This document shows, in pieces, positions 30,347 through 38,733 of a DNA stretch of 64,000 nt. Source of the DNA: Algibacter sp. L1A34 (GTDB taxonomy: Bacteria; Bacteroidota; Bacteroidia; Flavobacteriales; Flavobacteriaceae); assembly GCF_009796805.1 (NCBI RefSeq), contig NZ_CP047029.1, forward strand, positions 2,716,001 through 2,780,000, written 5' to 3'. Below the pieces are notes generated by a model. It saw only the letters and a list, made by a program, of their open reading frames with translations. It had not been told where the DNA came from and did no database searches. Made by a program: the position numbers and the translations under genes. Every line of letters begins with the position of its first letter. The first letter of the stretch is position 1.

Positions 30347-30466
30347 ATGTTAGTTAAGTTTTCATGGGGCAAAAATCTGTTGGTTATACTAACAATGTTT
30401 GTCGCAAGTGTTTCATTCGTAATTTTTTTAATAAATGTTTGCGACAAATATTTTTTAGTAATGTAA
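30347..30466 (+). CDS. Possible 39-residue single-span membrane protein
   Basis: A short frame just after the nucleoside-hydrolase-like gene encodes a peptide with SWGKNLLVILTMFVASVSF and a further hydrophobic stretch, so one membrane span. AAAAGG directly abuts the ATG, which is too close for a normal ribosome site. The frame overlaps a 10-bp inverted repeat (TTTGTCGCAA at 30398 with TTGCGACAAA ending 30448). It may be a chance frame over a hairpin. Low confidence. Confidence 0.25.
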   Translation: MLVKFSWGKNLLVILTMFVASVSFVIFLINVCDKYFLVM

Positions 30467-30673
30467 AAGATTTATAATTGTTGTTACTAGGATGCCTGAC
30501 GAAACATTGCTAAAGCGTAACAGAGCTAAAAATAAACTAGCTAAAAACATCTTAGTTTTATCTAATTGTTAAGTGATTGCTAATTCTTTAGTTTTAAGAT
30601 TTTTTTGAATTTTTCTGACATCCAAACATGGATTGTGCATCGTATATTTAATAATAACAAAACGATATGCGCT

Positions 30674-30814
30674 ATGAAACCATTACAAGAATTAAAAAAT
30701 CGACTACAGAACTTTAAATTTTATCGACTACAAAAGGCACAAGATATTCAAGACACTAAACCTAAAACATTGATTTCTAAATGGTTTTCTGATGATGAAG
30801 ATCTTTGGTTCTAA
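30674..30814 (+). CDS. Small protein of 46 residues, first of a tandem pair
   Basis: Start chosen at the ATG at 30674 because it aligns exactly with the ATG of the second copy. The peptide has a basic amphipathic N-half (MKPLQELKNRLQNFKFYRLQ) and an acidic, aromatic C-terminus (WFSDDEDLWF). No signal peptide or membrane span. I do not recognise the family. Retention of reading frame, of start context GATATGCGCT and of the acidic tail in both copies, despite many substitutions, suggests it is translated. Confidence 0.5.
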   Translation: MKPLQELKNRLQNFKFYRLQKAQDIQDTKPKTLISKWFSDDEDLWF

Positions 30815-30890
30815 TATATTTTTAAATATTGTAACATCCAAATATGGGTTTTACATCGTACATTTAATAACAAACAAAAGGATATGCGCT

Positions 30891-31037
30891 ATGAAAATAT
30901 TACAAGAATTAAAAAATCGGCTACATAAATTTAAATTTGGACGACTACAAAATAACGAAAAGGCTCAACACATTAAACCTATAACTTTTATTACAAAATC
31001 ATTTTCAGATGACGAAGATTTGTTTATGTTTATATAA
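30891..31037 (+). CDS. Small protein of 48 residues, second of a tandem pair
   Basis: Paralogue of the preceding micro-ORF: MKILQELKNRLHKFKFGRLQ followed by a variable linker and the tail SFSDDEDLFMFI. The same ten bases precede the ATG. The linker differs by substitutions and a small length change that preserves frame. Function unknown; context (between the end of a CAZyme operon and a convergent gene) gives no clue. Confidence 0.5.
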   Translation: MKILQELKNRLHKFKFGRLQNNEKAQHIKPITFITKSFSDDEDLFMFI

Positions 31038-31605
31038 GCGAGAACTTTAAAAATCTTTATTTAGTAGCTGTAATTTTTAGGTAAGCCAATTTCTGTTCTC
31101 TTTTTTTTATTGAGGTGGCCTTTATTAGGGCTAAGCTCAAAAGAAATATTTTACTTTGAATTTTAAATAGAAAAATGTTAACGCTTTTTCTGTATAATAT
31201 TTTAGCGCTTAATTTTTTTTGTTGTGCGCATATTTTGCAATCTACTCTTTTTTCAAAAGCATCCATAAATCTTAAAAACCACAATAGAACCTGTTTTCTT
31301 TAATAGAAAATGAGGTTGATCTTTCTATGCTTTAAAATTAAATACTATTTTATATTTTAAGGATCAAAAGTAAGGGCTTTATTTAATCTAAATTACTTTG
31401 GGGTTTCAATAGAATCGTTATCAATAGGTTGAAATGCTTTGCTTGATAAAATAAGTGTGTATCCAAATCCTAACTAAGAACTCGAGTTCGATTAATTCTT
31501 CCTTATACTTCGTTCGGAATCACAAATTATACCATTAAAAAGCATAATTAATGGAGCTATTTTTTTTGCGCTTATAAAATTTGGTGTTAAATACTAAAAA
31601 GAGCT
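31038..31605. other. Gene-poor convergent interval
   Basis: Lies between the micro-ORFs (plus) and the 3' end of the minus-strand beta-helix gene. A 69-residue frame on the minus strand (ATG at 31266) exists but has no recognisable features and is not called. No clear terminator or repeat was found. Confidence 0.4.
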
Positions 31606-33717
31606 TTAATCGAATTTCTGAATGCCTATTTTTTCAATATCAATAGGAACAATTCCCATTTTAAAAGCTGGAGACTCTTTTTTTAACCTAAAATCGTTTG
31701 TTTCAACATTATAAAATTCAGGATTGGCATACACATTATGCTTTGCAAACTTACCGTTAAACTCTTTTTGCCAATCACTAGCACTTAATATTGATTTTTC
31801 ACTTCTATAATTATAAATCCCCATTTCACTAAATATTAAATTATAATCACATTCGGCTAATTTGGTATTATTCCAAGTTCCAAAACTATAGATGTCCGCT
31901 TCACCTTTCATATAAATAATATTTCTTTTATAAACATGAGATTTAACTTCCTCGTTATATTGAGTCACATTTCTTATGGCGGCTCTATTTGATTTTTCAC
32001 AAATAATATAATTGTTTATTATAGTATTGTGAATGCCTTTGGCAAGTATCGGATAAATCCAAGATCCTGAATTTATATTGTAAATAATATTATTTTCAAC
32101 ACGCACAAAATCGGTAGCATCATCTAAATAAATGGCCATAGTTCCGCCTTCAACAGCTCTGTTTGTAATATCATGCAGCTTATTATTATAGACAACGTTA
32201 TCTTTTCCGCAGCCCCAAAAAGAAATAATGCCATTATCTTCAGAGTCTTTACTTACTTGGTAAATATCATTATATGCAATAAAATTTTCTCGTGAGTGAA
32301 TAAAATCCCATTTATTATCTTTTGTAACAATCTCGCCTGTATTAATTTTTATAGGAGACTCATCACCAAATTTGTCTCCCCAACGGTGCCCTTTTACACA
32401 AATACCATAACGTGGCATATCATGTATGTCATTATTGGTTATTTTATTTTGTCCACTAGCCCAAACAAATATGCCCGCACCATGACCTACAAGTTCACCA
32501 CAATGGTGCAAATGGTTATTGGTTATTATATTTTTTTTATTAAAATCGGCTTTCGAACCAAATTCGGCTCTATAACCAGATAATAAAACGGCATGGAAAC
32601 CACAATTTTTAATTTCAGAATTTTTAATGATGTTGTTTTGAGCATTCCAAACCATACTTACACCATTATAACCTGCATTACTTACAACACAATTATCCAA
32701 ACTACAGTTATTCACATTTTCAAAATAAATTAAGCCTTCTTTATTTGCGGGTTCGTTCCATCCATTCGTTCCGTGAGTTCCCTTTTTTGTTTCAGTAAAG
32801 AAAGCACCAAAACGTGATATGGTAAATTCTATACCGCTAAACTCTATATTTTTAACAGGTGCATTTTTACCTACAAGCCTAATTACTGATTGAACAAGCG
32901 GAATAATAATTTCGCTATCATTAATGTTTTCTGAAATGGGACGATAAAATAACTCCTTTTTTTCATTGTCATAATAAAATTCACCTGGCGCATCTAAAGC
33001 TTCTTTAATTCCGGTAAGATAATAACGTCTCGGACTTCTCTTGTTTATATCGGTAACATGTAAAGTATCACTAACACTAATGATACCTTTATTTTTATCA
33101 ACTGCTGCTATTGGAACAAATGCAGAAAACCAATCGTTACCTGGCCATAAATAAATTCTACTTCGGTTATTAAAAGTGAAATTAGGGTTTATATCTTCTG
33201 GATTAACTGACAAATCGAGAGCATTATTTTTTACTTCTTTCTTAGTTCCTAAAAGATATCCTTTATTGGGATATCTCGCCTCAAAAGCTCTTTTTCCATT
33301 TTCATAAATATGAAAAAATGCATCATCATCAATATCAACTGTCGTTTTAAAAAGTCCGTCGCTTACTTTTCCCCAATTGCTTAACGGTTTACCTCCTATA
33401 ATTACTGGTTTTTCGCCACGATAGGCTTTATATGTTATTTTAAACCCATCTTTAGCAGAATCTAATTCATCAAAAACAATAGGTTTATCCATATAATAGC
33501 GTCCGCCACGTATGTAAATAACTATATCTTTATCTTTTTTACTAAGCCCACGAACAGCCATTTTTGCTCTGTTAATGGTTGCAAATGGCATTTTTTTTGT
33601 ACCAGGATTTGTATCACTTCCGTTGGTAGCTACAAAAAAATGCGTCGTTGAAAAAGCATAAGCTTCACTTGCAGTAAAGCACAAAAAAAACAAAATAAAT
33701 AAAACAGCTTTTCTCAT
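31606..33717 (-). CDS. Exported GH141-like parallel beta-helix protein
   Basis: A 703-residue protein with a signal peptide (ends near ASEAYAFS). The mature start HFFVATNGSDTNPGTKKMPF and following IYIRGGRYYMDKPIVF and EARYPNKGYL match the opening of the 2231 protein, and both share an internal GEFYYDNEKKELFYRP/GEWFLDSEKHLLYYFP element. The rest is a long beta-helix with N-rich rungs. Compared with the 2231 protein it lacks the chitobiase-C and PDZ-like domains. It is the only convincing minus-strand gene of the window and stands alone, flanked by decayed DNA. GH141-type fucosidase/xylanase is the best guess. Confidence 0.65.
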   Translation of the reverse strand: MRKAVLFILFFLCFTASEAYAFSTTHFFVATNGSDTNPGTKKMPFATINRAKMAVRGLSKKDKDIVIYIRGGRYYMDKPIVFDELDSAKDGFKITYKAYRGEKPVIIGGKPLSNWGKVSDGLFKTTVDIDDDAFFHIYENGKRAFEARYPNKGYLLGTKKEVKNNALDLSVNPEDINPNFTFNNRSRIYLWPGNDWFSAFVPIAAVDKNKGIISVSDTLHVTDINKRSPRRYYLTGIKEALDAPGEFYYDNEKKELFYRPISENINDSEIIIPLVQSVIRLVGKNAPVKNIEFSGIEFTISRFGAFFTETKKGTHGTNGWNEPANKEGLIYFENVNNCSLDNCVVSNAGYNGVSMVWNAQNNIIKNSEIKNCGFHAVLLSGYRAEFGSKADFNKKNIITNNHLHHCGELVGHGAGIFVWASGQNKITNNDIHDMPRYGICVKGHRWGDKFGDESPIKINTGEIVTKDNKWDFIHSRENFIAYNDIYQVSKDSEDNGIISFWGCGKDNVVYNNKLHDITNRAVEGGTMAIYLDDATDFVRVENNIIYNINSGSWIYPILAKGIHNTIINNYIICEKSNRAAIRNVTQYNEEVKSHVYKRNIIYMKGEADIYSFGTWNNTKLAECDYNLIFSEMGIYNYRSEKSILSASDWQKEFNGKFAKHNVYANPEFYNVETNDFRLKKESPAFKMGIVPIDIEKIGIQKFD

Positions 33718-34329
33718 TTCTATGGTAAAGTTTTAATTTGATTATTACTCCTAATTTCTAAAATAAATTGTTTAGTAGAATTATTTTTTAGATGAGTAGC
33801 AGCTGTTTTAATATGAATAACCTTTTTAAAAAGTAAACAAGAATAGGAATAAGTTGGTAGTTGCTGTATGTCGCAATTAAAAAACGCTTCAATTGGGTCT
33901 GAATCCTTTTTGTTTGTGTTTTTGTTAATGGTTTAATGCTGTTTTATGAACGGCATTAGTTTAATGTTAACGCTAACTTAGGTTTGTATAGGGTTTAAGT
34001 TATTTGCTACGATATCTTGATTTTAAATATTCACTAAATCCGTGAGTATAAACTATAATTTGATCATTGAAATAACTATACTTGTTTGAAGATATCTTTT
34101 TAAGACTATATTGATTACTATCTAAATATTGGAATATCGTTGAGATAAATTTAGTATCCATTCTTTTTTTTATATAGTCTAGGTCAAGAATTTCTAATTT
34201 GATTTTTCTTTTTTTCGCAACCAATTCTTTAAAAAAGACTTGATTCTGAATTTTGATTAATTACGGAATTATCTTTGGAGTGATATGCATATTTTGATAT
34301 TCTATCATTAATATTTCCGATTGTTTTTT
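33718..34329. other. Degenerate interval upstream of the minus-strand gene
   Basis: Contains the promoter side of the minus-strand GH141-like gene, a 62-codon open stretch on the minus strand (about 33720-33910) with no start codon, and the doubtful 74-codon frame listed next. The pattern fits remnants of lost genes. Confidence 0.35.
34000..34224 (-). CDS. Hypothetical short frame, possibly a gene remnant
   Basis: A 74-codon frame beginning with TTG (first in-frame ATG at 34161 gives 53 residues). The product is basic and rich in Ser, Tyr and Lys (SNQYSLKKISSNKYSYFN). No signal peptide, no known motif. It lies immediately downstream of the IS982-like remnant on the same strand but does not resemble the C-terminus of such transposases. 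May be a remnant or a chance frame. Confidence 0.2.
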   Translation of the reverse strand: MVAKKRKIKLEILDLDYIKKRMDTKFISTIFQYLDSNQYSLKKISSNKYSYFNDQIIVYTHGFSEYLKSRYRSK

Positions 34330-34479
34330 TCAATGTTGCTTAAAAATTACTTCAATTGGACTCATAACTGAAAGACGTTTTGCAAGATTGCCCAACATTT
34401 GGTTTTCAATCAATTGGATGTATCCTTTACAAAACTCATCAACAATACAAAATATTTTAATAATTTTAGAATAGATCAT
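34330..34479 (-). pseudogene. Remnant of an IS982-type transposase N-terminus
   Basis: The minus strand encodes 49 residues from an ATG at 34479 to a TGA: KIFCIVDEFCKGY, then ENQMLGNLAKRLSVMSPIEVI. IS982-family transposases begin with a very similar IFxxxDDFC segment followed some 20-25 residues later by MSxSEVxTI. Here the frame breaks straight after the MSPIEVI position, and the DDE catalytic part is absent. I infer a truncated, dead insertion sequence. No terminal inverted repeats could be delimited. Confidence 0.5.
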
Positions 34480-34615
34480 TACAGATAGGTTTTTGTATTA
34501 GTAAACTGTAATTCAGTACTTTAATTTGTTAGGAATCTATCTTTCTTACTGCTTAAATATTATCTAGTATTAAACGAACTCAGGTTAATTGTACCATTAG
34601 TAAATGCTAGGTTAG

Positions 34616-34783
34616 GTTGTAATTCAAAATATTAGTTTATATAATATTGGAGGACAGAAAGTCTTAGAAATAAGTTCTAAAAATAACAGAAGTACAACGC
34701 TATATTTATCTAAGATTCAATGCAGAATTTGTATTTTAAAAGTGAGTGATAGTTCTAAAGTGATTAGCAATAAAGCAAGTTAA
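34616..34783 (+). pseudogene. Remnant of a T9SS C-terminal sorting domain
   Basis: A plus-strand frame without a start, opened by an upstream stop, encodes ISLYNIGGQKVLEIS, then SKIQCRICILKVSDSSKVIS and a stop. This is the pattern of type IX secretion sorting domains (xxLYNxxGQKVLE ... GIYILKVSxxxKxISxK), with the conserved Gly-Ile-Tyr turn mutated to RIC. The rest of the protein is gone. It indicates that a T9SS-exported protein once lay upstream of the sulfatase at 34975. Confidence 0.55.
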
Positions 34784-34974
34784 GATTTAAAAAACTTTAA
34801 GTATCAATAAAATTGATTCTATGGTTTTGTAGGATTTTGAATAGCTAGTTTTTCATAAAAACCAATAATTTATACTGAATGAGCAATGAGTTATACTTCC
34901 GAACTCATAAATATTTTACTTTCGTTTATAATTAGAATTTATCTTTTTTCAGATTAATAAATATATTAGCTTAA

Positions 34975-36852
34975 ATGACATTTAGTAAAAAATATCAAAC
35001 AAATTCAGTATCGAAAAAAAGTTTATTATCATGTTTTTTATTGATGTGTATCTTGCTAATATTTGTATCCTGCAAGTCCGAAGTAAAACAAACAGAACCT
35101 AAAGAAAAAGAAAAACCAAACGTAATCTTACTTGTTGTGGACGATCAAGGTTATGGTGACATCGCGGCATTAGGTAACAAAGAAATTAAAACGCCTAATA
35201 TTGATGGTTTATATGATATTAGTGCACGTTTTACGCAATATCACGTGTCTCCAACTTGTGCACCAACAAGAGCTGCTTTAATGACGGGGCATCACTCCAA
35301 TAGAGCTGGTGTTTGGCATACTGTAAATGGGCGTTCGTTAATTTTAGATAGAGAAACCACTATTGCTCAGGTTTTTAAAGATAACGGCTATGCTACTGGA
35401 ATTTTCGGGAAATGGCATTTAGGAGATAATTACCCGTTTCGTCCGCAAGACAAAGGTTTTGAAGAAGTACTAGTTCACGGTGGTGGTGGTATCGAGCAAA
35501 CCATGGATTATTGGGATAACGATTATTTCAATGATACTTACACGCACAATGGTAAATTAGAGAAGTTTGAAGGGTTTTGTACTGATATTTGGTTCGAAAA
35601 TGCCAAAAAATACATGTCTGAAAATCAAAAGAATAATAAACCATTCTTCTGTTATTTATCTACCAACGCTGCGCATACGCCGTATTTTGTAGAAAATAAA
35701 TATTCAGACCCTTATGAAAATAATGAGAATATACCAAACGCTGCCTTTTACGGGTTGATTTCTAACGTTGATGAAAATATCGGGAAGCTAGTAGAATACT
35801 TAAAAGCTATCGATTTAATGGATAATACCATTTTGATTTTCTCTACTGATAATGGAACTTCCGCAGGCGCGAAAATTGAAAAAGGAGGTGATCGTTTAGA
35901 TGGTTTTATTGCTAAAGGTTACAACGCAGGTATGCGTGGTATTAAAGCGAGTATGTATGAAGGAGGACACCGTGTTCCTTTATTTATTCACTGGAAAGAT
36001 GGTGGTATTACTACCGGAAAAGACATTAACGAACTTACAGCACATTATGATATAGCACCAACTTTGGTAGACTTATGTGGTTTAGAAGTTAAAGAAGATT
36101 TAAAATTCGACGGAAAAAGTTTAAAACCATTAATTGATGGTCATAATGAAGAGTTTATAGATCGTGCGGTTATAACCAATTCGCAACGTATTGAAATGCC
36201 AGAACCTTGGAGAAGAACAGCTTTTATGAAAGGTGATTGGAGACTTGTTAATGGTACTGAACTTTACGATTTAAGTAAAGATCCTGAGCAGCGTACTAAT
36301 ATTGCCGATCAATTTCCAGAAAAAGTAGCCGCTTTTAAAGATGAATATGATGCTTGGTGGAAAGAAATCTCGCCAAGTTATAGCGATCAACCTTATATTA
36401 TTGTTGGTACACCAATGGATAATCCAACAATTTTACATGGTCACGATTGGCATACTAAAGCTGTGGCAAGTCCGTGGCACCAACGTCATATCAGACAAGG
36501 TTATATTGATAATGGTTATTGGTTAGTAAAGGTTGCTGAGAGTGGTAAATATAATTTAAAATTACGCCGCTGGCCAGTAGAAACCGGTTTGGCATTAAAT
36601 GGAATAGCTCCAGTACGTCCAGCTTTAGAGGGCACAACAGTTAGAGAAAGTGTAAAAAGTAAAGCGTTAACTATTAAAAATGCTAGAATTAAAATTCAAG
36701 ATGAAGAGCAGTCTGTTGCTGTAGACCCCAATGCGGAATTTGTTGAATTCACAGTAGATCTTAAAGCAGGAGAAACACAACTTCAAACTTGGTTTACTTT
36801 AGATAACAAAAAAGAACTGGGATCCTATTATGTTGTTGTAGAAAAAATATAA
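34975..36852 (+). CDS. Family S1 sulfatase lipoprotein with extra C-terminal domain
   Basis: A 625-residue sulfatase with a lipoprotein signal ending FVSC. The FGly site C-A-P-T-R is at 95-99, followed by AALMTGHH. The metal-binding segments LLVVDDQGYGD and FSTDNGTS are intact. The C-terminal ~130 residues (from about GTPMDNPTILHGHDWH through GKYNLKLRRWPVE) share the layout of the extra domain of the 26078 sulfatase (FHGTV..., YNFDLRRWPKE), so the two are the closest pair here. It is the first gene of the 35-46.7 kb unit, followed by a hairpin at 36910. Confidence 0.93.
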   Translation: MTFSKKYQTNSVSKKSLLSCFLLMCILLIFVSCKSEVKQTEPKEKEKPNVILLVVDDQGYGDIAALGNKEIKTPNIDGLYDISARFTQYHVSPTCAPTRAALMTGHHSNRAGVWHTVNGRSLILDRETTIAQVFKDNGYATGIFGKWHLGDNYPFRPQDKGFEEVLVHGGGGIEQTMDYWDNDYFNDTYTHNGKLEKFEGFCTDIWFENAKKYMSENQKNNKPFFCYLSTNAAHTPYFVENKYSDPYENNENIPNAAFYGLISNVDENIGKLVEYLKAIDLMDNTILIFSTDNGTSAGAKIEKGGDRLDGFIAKGYNAGMRGIKASMYEGGHRVPLFIHWKDGGITTGKDINELTAHYDIAPTLVDLCGLEVKEDLKFDGKSLKPLIDGHNEEFIDRAVITNSQRIEMPEPWRRTAFMKGDWRLVNGTELYDLSKDPEQRTNIADQFPEKVAAFKDEYDAWWKEISPSYSDQPYIIVGTPMDNPTILHGHDWHTKAVASPWHQRHIRQGYIDNGYWLVKVAESGKYNLKLRRWPVETGLALNGIAPVRPALEGTTVRESVKSKALTIKNARIKIQDEEQSVAVDPNAEFVEFTVDLKAGETQLQTWFTLDNKKELGSYYVVVEKI

Positions 36853-36909
36853 ATTTTACCTTAGACGTTTTATTATATCATTTATAAATTGACTTTAAAA
36901 AAGTATCAG

Positions 36910-36937
36910 GAAAGGTTGGCTTTAAAGTCAGCCTTTC
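36910..36937 (+). terminator. Hairpin after the first sulfatase
   Basis: An 11-bp stem with wobble pairs (GAAAGGTTGGC against GTCAGCCTTTC) and a 6-base loop, 57 bp after the stop codon. No strong T-tract follows. It may terminate, attenuate or protect the transcript before the next sulfatase gene. Confidence 0.55.
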
Positions 36938-37041
36938 AGTAATAAAATACAATATAATAAGGTAGTTAATTAAGTTGCATGCATCTTATCTATTATTTGT
37001 ATACAGAAATAATCTAAGTAATTAATAGTATTAATTGAAGT

Positions 37042-38604
37042 ATGAAAAATATATCAAAAGTTACATTAAGTCTTGTTTTTTTAATGTTTTGTGGCCTTTA
37101 TAGTTATGCGCAAAAAAACAAACCAAACATTGTTATTATTTACACCGACGATCAGGGGTATGGCGATGTCAGTGCTTTAAATCCAGAAGCAAAATTTGAA
37201 ACGCCAAATATGGATAGATTGGTAAATGAAGGAGTAACATTTACAGACGGACACAGTAGTGATGCCGTTTGTACACCTTCAAGATACAGTTTGTTAACAG
37301 GGCGTTATAGTTGGAGAACAAGACTTAAAGAGAATGTGGTGCATGCAGACGGACCATGTTTAATAGAGAAAGATAGAATGACTATAGCTTCATTGCTTAG
37401 AGAGCAAGGTTATAGTACGGCAATGATTGGTAAGTGGCATCTTCAAATGGAGTTTGTAGGCGATTCAAAGAAAGGTGGTCGGGATTGGTCTAAACCGTTT
37501 ACAGATGGCCCAATAGAAAAAGGTTTCGATTATTTCTTCGGGATTGCAGCATCTATGAATTATGGCATATTAACCTTTTTAGAAAACGACCACGTTGTAG
37601 AGGCTCCTACGCTTTATACAAAAAAGAAAATGGACGTTACGCCACGTACGTATAGAATGACGCCGCCATATCAAGAAGAAAGAGAAAGAGGTTATGTAGA
37701 GGTAGCTCCTTCATTTAACGATGAGTTGGTGTTAGAAACCTTAGCTAATAAAGCAGTAGAGTATATAGGTACGGCAGCAAAAGAAACTAAAGAAGGGAAA
37801 CCTTTCTTTTTGTACTTACCATTAACAAGTCCGCATTTACCGCATGCTACCCATCCCGATTTTCAAGGAAAAAGCAATTGTGGGAACTATGGCGATTTTA
37901 TGCAAGAAACAGATTATCGTGTTGGGCAAGTATTGGATGCATTAAAAGCAAATGGATTAGAAGAAAATACTTTGGTTATTTTTTCATCAGATAATGGCGC
38001 AGAATCTAATTACGCATATCAAAGAGATACCTACGAGCATTATAGCTGTATGAATTTTAAAGGTGGAAAACGTGATATTTATGAAGGCGGACACCGTGTA
38101 CCTTTTTTAATGCGTTGGCCTAATGTTATCGAAGCAGGAGGTACGGTTGATGGGCCAGTTGGTCAAACCGATTATTTCGCGACTATTGCAGATATTGTAG
38201 GGGCTGAAATTCCCGATAATGCAGGGGAAGATAGTTATAGTTTATACCCACAGATGAAAAATATTCAGGCTAAACAAGTTGAGCGAAATCTTATTAATCA
38301 TTCTTTTTTCGGGAATTTTGCTATTCGCGAAGGGAAATGGAAATTAAACATGCTTAGAGGTTCTGGTGGTTCTTTAAAACCTGTTAATATAGAGCCTAAA
38401 CCAGGCGAAGCGTTGTACGAACTTTATGATCTTGACAAGGATCCAGGTGAAACAACTAATCTATATTTTGAACATCCAGAGGTTGTAAACAAATTAAAAG
38501 AGAAAATCACAAATATTATTCAAAACGGAAGATCTACAGATGGTAAACCGCAATCTTTTGTTAAAGAAAATTGGAAGCAATTAACGTGGATGACTTTAAA
38601 CTAA
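37042..38604 (+). CDS. Family S1 sulfatase (exported)
   Basis: A 520-residue sulfatase with a signal peptide (ends YSYAQ). The FGly site C-T-P-S-R is at 77-81, followed by YSLLTGRYSWRTRL. Metal-binding IIYTDDQGYGDVS and FSSDNGAES are present, as is GKWHLQ. It lacks the extra C-terminal domain of the preceding sulfatase and ends near the canonical ELYDLDKDPGETTNLY subdomain. Length and motifs resemble arylsulfatase A-type enzymes. It belongs to the same cluster as GH120, which follows 129 bp later. Confidence 0.94.
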   Translation: MKNISKVTLSLVFLMFCGLYSYAQKNKPNIVIIYTDDQGYGDVSALNPEAKFETPNMDRLVNEGVTFTDGHSSDAVCTPSRYSLLTGRYSWRTRLKENVVHADGPCLIEKDRMTIASLLREQGYSTAMIGKWHLQMEFVGDSKKGGRDWSKPFTDGPIEKGFDYFFGIAASMNYGILTFLENDHVVEAPTLYTKKKMDVTPRTYRMTPPYQEERERGYVEVAPSFNDELVLETLANKAVEYIGTAAKETKEGKPFFLYLPLTSPHLPHATHPDFQGKSNCGNYGDFMQETDYRVGQVLDALKANGLEENTLVIFSSDNGAESNYAYQRDTYEHYSCMNFKGGKRDIYEGGHRVPFLMRWPNVIEAGGTVDGPVGQTDYFATIADIVGAEIPDNAGEDSYSLYPQMKNIQAKQVERNLINHSFFGNFAIREGKWKLNMLRGSGGSLKPVNIEPKPGEALYELYDLDKDPGETTNLYFEHPEVVNKLKEKITNIIQNGRSTDGKPQSFVKENWKQLTWMTLN

Positions 38605-38733
38605 GTACTCTTTTTAGAATTCGAAACACTCAGTTTGCTAATTTACAGCAATAGGTTTTATTATTTTATTTGCGCCAAATTATGTTTTTTTCGAAAGTCA
38701 ATTTGTAACAATAGAATTTTTTATTAAACCAGA

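Larger units (their letters stand above)
30606..31040 (+). repeat. Tandem duplication of about 216 bp carrying two micro-ORFs
   Basis: Two copies in direct orientation start near 30606 and 30822. Both contain ACATCCAAA, then CATCGTA, TTTAATAA, GATATGCGCTATGAAA and a homologous short frame ending in an acidic S/F-S-D-D-E-D-L tail. The conservation reaches about 60 bp upstream of each ATG, so leader and frame were duplicated together. Confidence 0.8.

Noticed and set aside
30338-30480. FixH-like membrane peptide
   Set aside because: The SWG plus transmembrane pattern is vaguely similar, but no other cytochrome oxidase gene is nearby and the frame is only 39 codons over an inverted repeat.
31057-31284. 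Minus-strand frame of about 70 residues in the convergent gap
   Set aside because: Begins with TTG or a later ATG, low-complexity Lys/Leu content, no domain, and no ribosome site; AT-rich intergenic DNA easily gives such frames.
33720-33910. Minus-strand open stretch just upstream of the GH141-like gene
   Set aside because: About 62 codons without a start; resembles nothing I can name with confidence, so not listed as a pseudogene.
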